Below are positions 16,899 to 26,023 of a stretch of DNA of 64,000 nucleotides, one piece after another; the stretch's first letter is position 1; each line of letters opens with the position of its first letter. The DNA lies in the NCBI RefSeq assembly GCF_014171575.1, contig NZ_CP050453.1:682001-746000 (forward strand), read 5' to 3'. A program made the position numbers and the translations under genes. This DNA comes from Microbacterium sp. Se63.02b (GTDB lineage Bacteria; Actinomycetota; Actinomycetes; Actinomycetales; Microbacteriaceae). The notes below the pieces were generated by a model. It did not search any database. It worked only from the letters and a program-made list of their open reading frames with translations, and had not been told where the DNA came from.

Positions 16899-17651
16899 TA
16901 GCGCCTTTGCCGAGGCCAGTAGCCAGTCGTGCCGCTGAGGATGCGGGGCAAAGGTGGCGCTGTCATTCGGGCGGTCAAGGTCTGCTGACTCGCGGGACGT
17001 CAGCCGCCCCGAATGCTCGGTCCGGGAGATGTGGTTGGGTGCCGCCGTAGCGCTCGTAAACACGTGCAGCGTATGCCTAACGCTCATTGTGGCCGCGTGC
17101 ATGTTCCACGCGGCGCGTAGCGACGTCGCGGCCCATCAACCAGGATTCCGCAAAGGGGTGTTGCCCAACGGCTCAGGCGACTGAGCACCGCCGCTGGAGC
17201 CTGAATTGAGCTCCGCCCCTGGAACGGTCCGTACGTTTCGCTCTCAACCCCGAAAAATGGGGCTTCGCGCCGATAGTTCGGATAACTGTGAATATCGGCG
17301 GTTAGAAACACACCCCTTGAAGTGAGATGGGGCTGAGCACGAGCTTAACTGTCGGAACCGCGTTGAAGTGGCACAACCCCGCTTTGCGTGCCACGCCTGG
17401 CATTGCTGACAGCATGTGTCACCCATGCTCGGTGGCCACGCCGTTGTGCGATTCAGCCAAAACTGTTCACTTGTCGTTTCCGTGCGTATTGGGTTCGGCA
17501 GAGGGTTGCGGTGGGTTTTCGTCAGCGTGTCGTACGCTGCAGCAGTGCGCCCAGGTGACTGCCGAAGACGATCGTTTTCGGCGGGAGATGGACCCCGGAG
17601 CCTAGACCGAGGAATACCCTGAATATTGTTCGCGATGCTGCGCGGGTACTC
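16899..17651. other. Gene-poor stretch of about 750 bases
   Basis: No convincing coding region on either strand; the open frames here have no coding pattern. One exact 8-bp inverted repeat (CGCCGATA at 17268-17275, TATCGGCG at 17293-17300) is the only structure. It lies directly before the truncated ATPase fragment and may be decayed mobile DNA. Confidence 0.5.
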
Positions 17652-17783
17652 GCTGCGGGAGCCGCGTGGCTCGGATGGGTATCCCCGGTTCTCGGGACCG
17701 TCATGTATATGTGGGGCGGGGCGCCATTCCATACCGGCGCGGTGAGTGAGCTGCGGGCGCGCACGCCCGGGCCTGTCGTCAGG
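17652..17783 (+). pseudogene. Fragment of a CopB-type P-type ATPase
   Basis: Translating 17652 onward gives AAWLGWVSPVLGTVMYMWGG followed by APFHTGAVSELRARTPG. This matches the segment LAWVSPVLGTVMYIWGG-KPFLVGAVSEIRDRKPG of the intact CopB at 43834-46077 nearly residue for residue. Nothing before or after fits the ATPase, so only about 40 codons survive. It marks a recombination junction upstream of the TlpA-CcdA pair. Confidence 0.75.
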
Positions 17784-17899
17784 ATCGTCGCCTGTGCGAC
17801 GCGGTCGCAGAGCGCGGCGTCATCGGGTCCGGTCAGTGGTTGTGCCGGGCGTCCTGGGCTTCGGGGTCACGCATAGGAACGCCCCGTAAATTGAAAACT

Positions 17900-18550
17900 G
17901 TGCCACTCGCCCCAACGGTCAATGCAACTCGTCCCGGTGGTTCTTGCCGCAACCGTGCTTCTCTCCGTGCGGTCGGAGCCGCGCTGGCCGCGGTCTTCAT
18001 CGTCGGCCTGAGCGCCTGCGCGCCCGATCCGGTCAGTGAATCGTTTCTCAGCGGAGAAAACACGGGCTTTGTCTCCGGCGACGGTGCGATCGTAGAGATC
18101 CCTGAGGCTGACCGTGGAGACCCTGTCGACTTCGGCGGCATCACAGAGACCGGCGAGAAGCTTGACAGCGCTGACCTTGCAGGCGAGGTTGTGGTCGTTA
18201 ATTTCTGGTACGCCGGGTGTGCACCCTGCCGTGTCGAGGCGGCCGACTTGGAGAGCGTCTGGCAGGAATACAAAGGGAACGGCGTCTCGTTTGTCGGGAT
18301 CAACACCCGTGATCAGGCCGATACCGCCGCCGCATTCGCCAACGAGTTCGGTGTCACCTATCCGAGCCTGATCGATGCCGACACGGCGGAGGCCAAGCTC
18401 GCCTTCGCCAAAGTCGTTCCGATCGCCGCCACCCCGACCACTCTGGTGCTCGACAAGCAGGGCCGTGTTGCCGCGCGCATTATCGGTCCGATCGAGGGTA
18501 CCTCAATCCTGTCCACACTCGTCGAGGACGCCCTCGCGGAGTCGTCGTGA
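17900..18550 (+). CDS. TlpA-like thiol-disulfide oxidoreductase lipoprotein
   Basis: 216 residues. A hydrophobic signal ends in the lipobox LSAC (Cys about residue 39), so it is anchored outside the membrane. The thioredoxin-like domain has NFWYAGCAPCRVEA, a CxxC (Cys-Ala-Pro-Cys) active site, and the cis-Pro loop AATPTTLVLD. It probably passes electrons from the downstream CcdA to periplasm-side thiols such as apocytochromes or metal-binding cysteines. GTG 17900 is chosen because it sits just before the basic n-region; other in-frame starts lie further upstream. Confidence 0.8.
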   Translation: MPLAPTVNATRPGGSCRNRASLRAVGAALAAVFIVGLSACAPDPVSESFLSGENTGFVSGDGAIVEIPEADRGDPVDFGGITETGEKLDSADLAGEVVVVNFWYAGCAPCRVEAADLESVWQEYKGNGVSFVGINTRDQADTAAAFANEFGVTYPSLIDADTAEAKLAFAKVVPIAATPTTLVLDKQGRVAARIIGPIEGTSILSTLVEDALAESS

Positions 18551-18566
18551 CGATCTCGGCGACGCT

Positions 18567-19346
18567 ATGAATCCCGAAGCGATCATCGGATCCGGCGCGC
18601 TCTGGCTCGCAATCCCTCTCGCCATGCTCGCCGGACTCGTGTCGTTCCTGTCCCCATGCGTGCTCCCTCTCGTCCCGGGCTACCTCGGCTTCCTCGGGGG
18701 AACGGCCGCTCCGCGAGGCGCTGCGTCTCGCGGAGCTCGCTCAACAACCGGGGATGCCGGATCGCCGTCGCGAGGACGGCTACTGTTCGGAGTGCTGCTG
18801 TTCATCTTCGGGTTCAGCATCGTCTTCGTGTTCATCACGGCACTCAGCGGCACGGTGGGCGTCTTCCTGCTGCAGTGGGGTGACCTGATCACACGGATCC
18901 TCGGTGTGATCATCATCATGATGGGGCTCGTGTTCCTCGGCTTCTTCGGCTTCGCCCAACGTGAGCTGCGCTTTCACATCGATTCCAAGTACGGCATTGT
19001 CGGTGCCCCGCTCCTGGGCATCGCGCTGGGCATTGGCTGGGCACCCTGCATGGGCCCGACCCTCGCCGCCATCGTGGCGATCTCTTTCAACGCCGGCGAT
19101 CCCGTGCGTGCCAGCTTCCTCGGGCTCGCGTACTCCCTGGGCCTCGGTATCCCGTTCCTGCTCGTCGCTCTCGGATTCGGATGGGCGACGAAGACAATCG
19201 GGTTCCTCCGCCGACACATCCGCGTCGTGAACGCCATCGGCGGGGTGCTGCTCCTCGCGCTGGGCGCCTTGATGGTAAGCGGAATCTGGACCGACATCAT
19301 GTCCCGGCTGACGGCGGTGATGGGCACCGTCATCCTTCCGCTCTAA
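18567..19346 (+). CDS. ccdA: CcdA-type cytochrome c biogenesis / thiol-reduction membrane protein
   Basis: 259 residues, about six transmembrane helices. LSPCVLPLVPGYLGFLGG in the first helix and GWAPCMGPTLAAI in the fourth carry the paired PC cysteines that shuttle electrons across the membrane from cytoplasmic thioredoxin. An Arg/Ser-rich cytoplasmic loop (about residues 47-70) separates helices one and two. ATG 18567 lies 16 bases after the TlpA stop, so the two form one unit, as is common in actinobacteria. Confidence 0.88.
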   Translation: MNPEAIIGSGALWLAIPLAMLAGLVSFLSPCVLPLVPGYLGFLGGTAAPRGAASRGARSTTGDAGSPSRGRLLFGVLLFIFGFSIVFVFITALSGTVGVFLLQWGDLITRILGVIIIMMGLVFLGFFGFAQRELRFHIDSKYGIVGAPLLGIALGIGWAPCMGPTLAAIVAISFNAGDPVRASFLGLAYSLGLGIPFLLVALGFGWATKTIGFLRRHIRVVNAIGGVLLLALGALMVSGIWTDIMSRLTAVMGTVILPL

Positions 19347-19604
19347 GACTGGCGAGGCAGCGGACAGTGAAGCGGTGAGTTCCGAGGAGAGCCTCTCGAT
19401 GGCCGCCGATGCCTGCAGCCCCGATCGGTTTGGTGCAGACGATGTCAACGGCGGGATCCTGCGGTTGCAGTCATCGGGGATCGACTGGCGACCCACAACG
19501 GTCGTGGCGCCACCGAGTAGGGAATGAGATGGAAGCTTGTTCGCGCATCGCCCGCGGGGTGGGGAGTGGGCAGCCCATTAGCGATTGGTCATCCACTGCT
19601 GTAC

Positions 19605-19622
19605 AGTCAGTGTGTGCTGACT
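19605..19622 (+). promoter_or_regulatory. Candidate CmtR operator (first copy)
   Basis: AGTCAG-N6-CTGACT straddles the GTG start of cmtR. The core AGTCA-N8-TGACT is repeated exactly at the second cmtR (35454-35473). TACAGT just upstream could be the -10 of a leaderless promoter, so binding would block transcription. Confidence 0.55.
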
Positions 19623-19973
19623 ATTACTTCCCGTATCGACGTGATGAACCGGCTTGGCCGGGCGATGGCAGATCCCACGCGCTCACGGATCTTGATGACT
19701 CTGCTCGAAGGACCCAGTTATCCTGCAGTGCTTTCGCGGGACCTGGTCCTTACCCGTTCAAACGTTTCGAACCACCTGACATGCCTACGCGATTGTGGCA
19801 TCGTGGTCGCCGAGCCTGAAGGTCGCCAGACCCGCTACGAGATCGCCGACCCGCATCTTGCAGCGGCCCTCGTCGCGCTCGTCGATGTGACGCTGGCTGT
19901 CGACGCGCATGCGCCGTGCGTGGATTCAGCGTGCATGGTGGCTGGTTGCTGCGCGACGGGAGTGGACGCGTGA
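19614..19973 (+). CDS. cmtR: CmtR-type ArsR/SmtB metalloregulator (Cd/Pb)
   Basis: 119 residues. The winged HTH (LTRSNVSNHLTCLRDCGIVV) contains two cysteines spaced C-x3-C, and the C-terminal CVDSACMVAGCC adds more, matching mycobacterial CmtR where Cys57, Cys61 and Cys102 bind Cd(II)/Pb(II). It should repress the operon until metal binds. GTG 19614 is chosen to match the second copy, which starts identically (MLTI-SR-DVMNRLGRAMAD). Overlaps cadA by four bases (GTGA). Confidence 0.85.
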   Translation: MLTITSRIDVMNRLGRAMADPTRSRILMTLLEGPSYPAVLSRDLVLTRSNVSNHLTCLRDCGIVVAEPEGRQTRYEIADPHLAAALVALVDVTLAVDAHAPCVDSACMVAGCCATGVDA

Positions 19974-21886
19974 GCGCGGCGTGCGGCTGCGAGCACGAGC
20001 CCTCTAGTACTGCTGACGAAGAATCCGACGCGGTCGAGCAGCCCTGGTGGCGAGACCGCGGGATCATGGTGCCTGTTTTCTCCGGCATAGCGTTCCTGGT
20101 CGGACTGATTCTCGAGTGGTCGGGTCAGGAGATCCCGGCGCTGGTACTGTTCTGGATCGGCCTACTGCTGGGTGCGTCGACGTTCACGCCCGGTGCGATT
20201 CGGAAGCTCTTCAAGGGCAAACTCGGCATCGGGCTGCTGATGACAATCAGCGCCATCGGAGCAGTCGTCCTCGGCTACGTGGAGGAGGCCGCGGCCCTGG
20301 CGTTCTTGTACTCCATCGCTGAGGCACTCGAGGACAAGGCGATGGACCGCGCCCGCGGCGGGCTGCGTGCACTGCTCAAGCTCGTACCGGAGACAGCGAC
20401 CGTCTTGCAGGGCGGCACTGCCGTGCACGTCCAGGCGAGAGAGTTGATGGTCGGTCAGGTCATGGTTGTCCGACCGGGCGAGAGGATCGCGACCGACGGG
20501 ATCGTCCGCTCCGGTCGCTCCAGCCTGGACACATCGGCTATCACTGGCGAATCGATCCCGGTCGAGGTCGAGCCCGGCGATGTGGTCTCGGCCGGCGCGA
20601 TCAACAGTGTCGGTGCACTGGAGGTCGAGACAACTGCGGCCGGCAGCGACAACTCGCTCACCACGATCGTTGAGCTGGTGGAGAAGGCGCAGACGGAGAA
20701 GGGTGAGCGTGCTCGTCTAGCCGACAAGATCGCCCGACCGCTGGTGCCAGGCGTTCTGATCCTCGCGGCGCTCGTCGCGATCATCGGTTCGGTGCTGGGC
20801 GATCCTGAGGTGTGGATCACCCGCGCGCTTGTGGTACTCGTTGCGGCGTCTCCGTGTGCGCTCGCGATCTCGGTACCGCTGACGGTCGTCGCCGCGATCG
20901 GTGCGGCGAGCAAGTTCGGTGTAATCATCAAGTCCGGTGCTGTTTTCGAGCGCTTCGGTACGGTCCGCCACGTTGCCGTCGACAAGACCGGCACACTCAC
21001 CCGCAACGAACCGGCAGTCACCGCCGTCCTCACCGCGAACGGCGTGACGGAGGCTCAGGCCCTGGCGTGGGCGGCAGCGTTAGAGCAGCACAGCACGCAT
21101 CCTCTGGCTGCCGCGATCACCGCAGCGGCCCCGGGTACTCTGGCGGCTGCCGATGTGACCGAGCAGCCCGGGCACGGCATCGACGGCACCGTTGACGGAT
21201 CGAGAATCACCGTCGGCAGCCCCCGCTGGCTGGACGCCGACGACCTGACGGACCGGGTGGCGGGGCTCGAGGAGCAGGGCATGACCGTCGTGATCGTGCA
21301 CCGTGACGGGTCCCCGGTCGCCGCGATCGGCGTTCGCGACGAGCTGCGTCCCGAAGTCCCCGACGTGGTCCGGACGCTGACAAGACAGGGCATCGGCGTG
21401 ACGATGCTCACCGGCGACAACACCCGCACCGCTCGTGCACTGGCTGCGCAGGCCGGCATCACTGACGTGCGAGCCGAGATGCGCCCCGAAGACAAGGCGG
21501 CCGCGATCGGTGAGCTGTCGAAGGCAGGGGCGGTCGCGATGATCGGCGACGGCATCAACGACGCTCCGGCCCTCGCTGGCGCGGACATCGGTATCGCGAT
21601 GGGCGCGACCGGCTCCGACGCGGCGATCGAATCCGCGGACGTCGCGTTCACCGGCCATGATCTCCGCCTCATCCCACGGGCGTTCGATCACGCCCGCCGA
21701 GGGCGACGGATCATCAACCAGAACATCATCCTGTCGCTGCTGATCATCACGGCACTGCTCCCGCTCGCACTCTTCGGAGTGCTGGGGCTCGCGGCCGTCG
21801 TCCTGGTCCACGAGGTCGCGGAGGTCATCGTGATCCTCAACGGGCTGCGAGCCGCCCGCGCACACACTCCGCGGCTGGAAAGCTGA
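19970..21886 (+). CDS. cadA: Heavy-metal P1B-type ATPase (Cd/Pb/Zn/Co exporter)
   Basis: 638 residues, intact. Transmembrane helices flank an actuator TGES (TSAITGESIPVE), phosphorylation motif DKTGTLTRNEP near residue 337 and GDGINDAPAL. The metal-site motif is SPC (ASPCALAI), not CPC, and the last helices carry HEVAEVIVILN; SPC with an HE motif is typical of P1B-4-like pumps (Co/Ni/Zn/Cd/Fe). No HMA domain; the N-terminus only has a short Cys pair (ACGCEHE). Regulator and CadD neighbours point to Cd/Pb, but specificity cannot be read from sequence. Confidence 0.87.
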   Translation: MSAACGCEHEPSSTADEESDAVEQPWWRDRGIMVPVFSGIAFLVGLILEWSGQEIPALVLFWIGLLLGASTFTPGAIRKLFKGKLGIGLLMTISAIGAVVLGYVEEAAALAFLYSIAEALEDKAMDRARGGLRALLKLVPETATVLQGGTAVHVQARELMVGQVMVVRPGERIATDGIVRSGRSSLDTSAITGESIPVEVEPGDVVSAGAINSVGALEVETTAAGSDNSLTTIVELVEKAQTEKGERARLADKIARPLVPGVLILAALVAIIGSVLGDPEVWITRALVVLVAASPCALAISVPLTVVAAIGAASKFGVIIKSGAVFERFGTVRHVAVDKTGTLTRNEPAVTAVLTANGVTEAQALAWAAALEQHSTHPLAAAITAAAPGTLAAADVTEQPGHGIDGTVDGSRITVGSPRWLDADDLTDRVAGLEEQGMTVVIVHRDGSPVAAIGVRDELRPEVPDVVRTLTRQGIGVTMLTGDNTRTARALAAQAGITDVRAEMRPEDKAAAIGELSKAGAVAMIGDGINDAPALAGADIGIAMGATGSDAAIESADVAFTGHDLRLIPRAFDHARRGRRIINQNIILSLLIITALLPLALFGVLGLAAVVLVHEVAEVIVILNGLRAARAHTPRLES

Positions 21887-22494
21887 TGCTCGCAACCATC
21901 GGATCAGCGATCGGCTTGTTCGCAGCGACCAACATCGACGACATCGTCGTGCTCACCGTGCTGTTCCTCGCCTCAAGCCGGGGGAAGCCCCGGCCCTGGC
22001 AGATCGTCGCTGGCCAGTACCTCGGGTTCATCGCCCTCGTCGTGATCAGCGTGATCGCCGCGCTCGGCCTCACGATCGTCCCGGACGAATGGGTCGGTTT
22101 CCTCGGCCTGATCCCGCTCGGCATCGGTATCTGGACGCTTGTCGCCGGCCTGCGCCGCAACGGCGATGACGATGACGACGACGCCAAGATCACCGCGGTT
22201 GGAATGTGGGGTGTTGCGGGGATCACGATTGCCAATGGGGCGGACAATATCTCTTTGTACACGCCGATCTTCCGCACCACCGCACCCGGCGACGTCGCCG
22301 TCATGATCGTCGTGTTCCTCGTTCTCGTCGCCGTCTGGTGCGCCGCTGGACGGCTGATCGGCACCAACAAGGCTGTCACTGAGGGGCTGGAACGCGTCGA
22401 GCACTGGCTCGTCCCGGCCGTGTTCATCGGTCTGGGTCTGTTCATCCTGATCGAATCCGGCGTCATCGTTCGTCTGATTGAGGTCCTCGCATGA
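21886..22494 (+). CDS. cadD: CadD-family cadmium resistance transporter
   Basis: 202 residues with about five or six membrane helices. ATNIDDIVVLTVLF in the first helix and ITIANGADNISLYTPIF in the fourth are the acidic family signatures; an Asp-rich loop (GDDDDDDAK) sits between. CadD gives cadmium resistance in staphylococci. It starts at the ATG sharing one base with the cadA stop and overlaps lspA by four bases, so all three are translationally coupled. Confidence 0.85.
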   Translation: MLATIGSAIGLFAATNIDDIVVLTVLFLASSRGKPRPWQIVAGQYLGFIALVVISVIAALGLTIVPDEWVGFLGLIPLGIGIWTLVAGLRRNGDDDDDDAKITAVGMWGVAGITIANGADNISLYTPIFRTTAPGDVAVMIVVFLVLVAVWCAAGRLIGTNKAVTEGLERVEHWLVPAVFIGLGLFILIESGVIVRLIEVLA

Positions 22495-22990
22495 CGTCGC
22501 CCGAGGCAGAAGCTCGCCCGTCCGCTCCGCGGAAATTGTCGCCGGCACAGCGCTGGCAACTCACTGGCGGAGCGCTGCTGATCGCCGCGGTTGTTGTTCT
22601 GATCGATCAGGGAACGAAAATGTGGGCGGAAGCAAGCCTCACCGAACGCGAGCGCATCCCCCTGATCGGGCGGCCTGGCTGGTTGCAACTTGCTTACAAC
22701 CCCGGAGCGGCATTCTCCTTCGGGGAGGGCTACACCTGGGTCTTCGCGCTACTCGCCGTCGCCGCCACCATCGCAGCGATCGTATTCGCACTCCGAGTTC
22801 AGCGCCCAGGTTGGGCGATCATCGTCGGCGCGCTCGGCGGAGCTGCAGCATCACACGCAGGCGATCGTCTCTTTCGGGGCCTGGATTCGCCCGCGGACAT
22901 GTCGTGGACTTCCTCGCCTATGGGAACTGGTTCATCGGGAACATCGCCGACATCGTGATCTTCGCAGCGGCGATCGCGGCGCACTCCTAG
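22491..22990 (+). pseudogene. lspA: Lipoprotein signal peptidase II, frameshifted
   Basis: ATG 22491 overlaps cadD (ATGA). Residues 1-130 read as LspA: VVVLIDQGTKMWAEASL, LQLAYNPGAAFSFGEG and SHAGDRLF, the last with the first catalytic Asp. A one-base shift in the GGGG near 22877 moves the continuation FARGHVVDFLAYGNWFIGNIADI, with the second catalytic Asp, into the next frame, ending at 22990. Lead-resistance operons elsewhere encode a similar peptidase (PbrC), so its place after cadA-cadD makes sense. May be functional if the shift is a sequencing error. Confidence 0.75.
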
Positions 22991-23297
22991 TCTCGGCGAC
23001 CTTCTGCGGCAGCGACTGGACCAGCCCTCCGACGCGCGTGACCTCCGCGGCTTTGGCCGCTTCGTTGCTTTTGACTCGTTGGAAATCGTCCCAACCGAGA
23101 TAGGACGCCGCGTACGGGGCGGACACGCCGGAGGTGATGCCGAAGCTGGCGAGAGCAACGGCGCTGAGGGCGCGATGTCCGAGCGCCCCGCGCCGGCTGA
23201 TGCGCAGCTTCCAGAAGGAGTCGCGTTCAGCGGGGGTGGGCGCGCACCCGCAGTCCTCGGATGATGCAGCTGCTTCGTTCGCGATGTGGGCGTTCAC
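22991..23297 (-). pseudogene. N-terminal remnant of a secreted coiled-coil (peptidase-type) protein
   Basis: GTG 23297, after AAGGGAAAGC, opens VNAHIANEAAASSEDCGCAP, then the basic RRGALGHRALSAVALASFG signal and YAASYLGWDDFQRVKSNEAA-KAAEVTRVGGLVQSL. This looks like the start of actinobacterial secreted NlpC/P60 or M23 peptidases (twin-Arg-like signal plus coiled coil). It stops making sense exactly where the lspA stop begins (about 22990), so the catalytic part is missing. A module boundary scar. Confidence 0.6.
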
Positions 23298-23459
23298 GCT
23301 TTCCCTTCTTTCAGTCGCATGGATAACGTGTTCGCGCGTCCATCGTCTCCTGGGGGGCTGCCGCTTCCGTGGCACCTCGCCACATGTGACTGATTCGCGC
23401 TGGGTATGGTCGGCGCGTAACTGCGTCGTCGCTGCGACCCGATGGCCGGGGTCCGTACA

Positions 23460-24122
23460 TCAGTCATGGCGCTGATCCTTCTTTCGGCGCAACTGTCGTG
23501 CGACGAGAGCTGTGGCGATGACGCCAACTCCGACCACGCCTACGGCGATGATGAGGGGAATCGCGATGGCTGTGGTTTCGTCCTGGGGTGGGGATGTCGG
23601 TGCCGACGACGGCTCTGAGTTTTCCGTTTCACCGCTCGTTGTGGGGGTAGGCGACGGAGTCGACTTACCGGGTTGAGCGCGGGACTCTTCATTTCCGCAT
23701 GCTGGTTTGTCCCACCCGAATTCGGGGTCCACGCCTGTCGGTGCGTAGGTGAACGTGTAGCTCTCGGAGATGGGGTGCCCATCGCTGGAGACCGCGTTCC
23801 AGAGGACGGTGTAGACACCAGGTTTTCCGAGTCTCACCGGAGTGGTGAGGACGTTGCGGTCGATAGTCGAGCACGCGCTCTCGTAGTACAGACCATCGGG
23901 GCCTTGGACCTGCGCGAAGCTGGCCTGGCTGAAGTCGATGAGCTCTCCGCTGAAGGTGAGGGCGACGGCGTCGAGCTGTGTCACCGTCTCTTCCGGCGCG
24001 GGTACCGCGTCGAGGAGGTTATCGTGCGCCATGGCCGCGGGTGCGGGGGCGACGATGATGCTCAAGGCAATCAGGGTCATGATGCTGCCGGCGAGCCAGG
24101 TCGGGCGTCGGGTCGAGGTCAC
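23460..24122 (-). CDS. CopC-domain exported protein with C-terminal membrane anchor
   Basis: 220 residues. Signal peptide to AMAHDNLLDAVPAPEETV, so the mature protein starts with His, the N-terminal copper ligand of CopC; the CopC beta-sandwich continues to SSDGHPISESYTFTY (SDGHP copper motif). A Pro/Ser/Thr-rich linker follows, then one helix (IAIPLIIAVGVVGVGVIA) and a basic tail. It probably binds copper outside the membrane for the CopD-like partner. GTG 24122 overlaps the preceding gene by four bases; last gene of the leftward operon. Confidence 0.82.
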   Translation of the reverse strand: MTSTRRPTWLAGSIMTLIALSIIVAPAPAAMAHDNLLDAVPAPEETVTQLDAVALTFSGELIDFSQASFAQVQGPDGLYYESACSTIDRNVLTTPVRLGKPGVYTVLWNAVSSDGHPISESYTFTYAPTGVDPEFGWDKPACGNEESRAQPGKSTPSPTPTTSGETENSEPSSAPTSPPQDETTAIAIPLIIAVGVVGVGVIATALVARQLRRKKDQRHD

Positions 24123-26023
24123 CGCGATGCGTCCTTTCGGGAGGTGTGCGTGGGGAGGGTAACTGAGTTTGTGCGCTGGGGGCGCAGCACCGAGGCTGCG
24201 ATCAGGGCCGCGAGCAAAGCCGCGATTCCGACGATGATGATTCCTCCGACGCGCTGGTCCTGGAGCGGGGTGGATCCCCAGCTCCGTCCCATGGCGCCGA
24301 ACCACTCGGCGACGATGAGGTCTGTTCGGGTGATGGTGGCGATGCCGATGAACACCGTCGTCAGAGTCAGAGTGATGAGTGCGGTGAAGGTCCACCGCCG
24401 AGATCGCCCGGGAGCGGGCACGGCGCCATTGCGCCGGAAGAGCGAACTGACGAAGAGGCACCCGATAACGAGGAGGTGCGTGATCATCCATTCGCTTCCG
24501 AGTTGGTCGTAAAGCGACCATCGGAAGAGGTCCGAGTATGTGATCAGCCACATCGTGGCGGTGAACAGTATGGCGGTGATGATGGGGTTGAGCGCCAGCC
24601 GAATTGTTCGGCTGGCGGCAACCCACAGAAGCCATTCGAGAGCTCCGCGGCTGTCGTCGTCCCGAGGATGTATGACGGTGAGTGCGAGCACGAGGGGCGC
24701 AGCGGAAACGAGAAGTACCGGTATGACGAGGCCGAGAAGTGCGAAAGAGAGGAAACGCATACTGATCAGAGGTTCGTCGTACACAGCGAGCGGGCCACTG
24801 GTGGTCCACACGAGCGCGCCCATCCCGATCACCCAGCCGATGGTGCGCCGCATCGGCCAAGGCTGCCCGAGACGTCTCATGCGCTCCACCCCGGCAAGGT
24901 AGAAGAACACCGCGAAACCTCCCACAATCACCCACAGCAGATCAATGCTCCACGCCGTGAACCATCGCTCCGTCGTGAATTCTGGCGGGACTGGGGCGTC
25001 GGTGAGGATCTCCGCGGCCGTGGTCTGAGGAATCGTGATCGTGTCCGCGGGTGCGGCTGTTCGGGCAAGGGCCGCGGCGGCGCCGCTTGCGATACCCATG
25101 AATGCCAGCTCGACGCACACGAACATCCAGAAGGTGTTGCGGCCCTCGCCCGCTTTTGCGATGAGTCGACCGCGGTAGGCGGCTCCGAGGATGCCCATCA
25201 CCACCAGCGCGAGGATCTTTGCGAGCAGGATCAGCCCATACGGCGTGACGAGGTCGTCCCATCGTCCGAGGGCAGTGAGCGCCCGGGCATACCCCGATAC
25301 GGCGACGACGACGAAGGCGATGAGTGCCAACGTCGAGTACCGTCGGAGTATGTCCTCGAGGGTGGACGATGGAAGGCCCGGACGGATCACGATGAGCAAT
25401 GTGAGCCCGCCGAGCCACACCGCCGCCGAAACGATATGCAGGGTGAGAGACATGACTGCCGCGTCGTGGTTGGCCAGTTCCCCGGAGTGCCCCTGAGTGG
25501 ACATCGGAATCAGGCTGATGATCGCGAGCATCGTTGTGACGAGCACGGCACCGTAGCCGCGCACCGCGAATGCGAGCACGGTCACGACCGACGCGAAGAT
25601 GGCGGTGATGAGCCAAGATCTTCCAAGCTCGGTGTCGAGGAGGAAACGGCCCAGTTGTGCGCCGAACTCTGCCTCCAGGCTCACCTTCGGGTTGAACGAG
25701 GACAGGAAGGTGAGGAAGGTGACCGTCCCGCTCGCGACGGTAAGAATTGCGGCACCCGCCGAGGCAAGATTGAGCGCGGTGAGGAAGGGCTTCGTGCCGG
25801 ATGCGAGAGCGAACAGAGCGAACACGAGTGGTCCTACCATTGCAGCGCCAGAGAGGTTGACGAGTAGTTTCGCGACCGGGAGGCCCCAGCGAACCACCGC
25901 GCCGGGGTCGCTGGTCAGCCTCGGTGCAGCTCCTCCGCCGATCACCAGCCCGATGACGACGGCGACGATTGCAGAGACGACGAAAATCGTCAGCCCGGCG
26001 ACGCGGAGAATAGGAGGCGTCAC
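24119..26023 (-). CDS. CopD-CtaG fusion membrane protein (copper import / oxidase assembly)
   Basis: 634 residues, about 15 predicted membrane helices. The first half is CopD-like, with GHSGELANHDAAVMSLTLH and a helix pair beginning IVSAAVWLGG. The second half (from about residue 345, RWFTAWSIDLLWVIVGGFAV) is a caa3-type CtaG domain with YDEPLISMRFLSF and EWMITHLLV. CopD takes copper from CopC; CtaG helps assemble the copper centre of cytochrome c oxidase. The fusion is known in actinobacteria. Overlaps both neighbours by four bases. Confidence 0.82.
   Translation of the reverse strand: MTPPILRVAGLTIFVVSAIVAVVIGLVIGGGAAPRLTSDPGAVVRWGLPVAKLLVNLSGAAMVGPLVFALFALASGTKPFLTALNLASAGAAILTVASGTVTFLTFLSSFNPKVSLEAEFGAQLGRFLLDTELGRSWLITAIFASVVTVLAFAVRGYGAVLVTTMLAIISLIPMSTQGHSGELANHDAAVMSLTLHIVSAAVWLGGLTLLIVIRPGLPSSTLEDILRRYSTLALIAFVVVAVSGYARALTALGRWDDLVTPYGLILLAKILALVVMGILGAAYRGRLIAKAGEGRNTFWMFVCVELAFMGIASGAAAALARTAAPADTITIPQTTAAEILTDAPVPPEFTTERWFTAWSIDLLWVIVGGFAVFFYLAGVERMRRLGQPWPMRRTIGWVIGMGALVWTTSGPLAVYDEPLISMRFLSFALLGLVIPVLLVSAAPLVLALTVIHPRDDDSRGALEWLLWVAASRTIRLALNPIITAILFTATMWLITYSDLFRWSLYDQLGSEWMITHLLVIGCLFVSSLFRRNGAVPAPGRSRRWTFTALITLTLTTVFIGIATITRTDLIVAEWFGAMGRSWGSTPLQDQRVGGIIIVGIAALLAALIAASVLRPQRTNSVTLPTHTSRKDASR

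Noticed and set aside
16899..17651. Possible insertion sequence or integron attC site around the hairpin at 17268-17300
   Set aside because: No transposase frame, no terminal repeats with target duplication, and the core bases do not match attC.
24476..25867. A 463-codon plus-strand frame
   Set aside because: Antisense shadow of copD-ctaG; low-complexity Glu/Arg/His composition.
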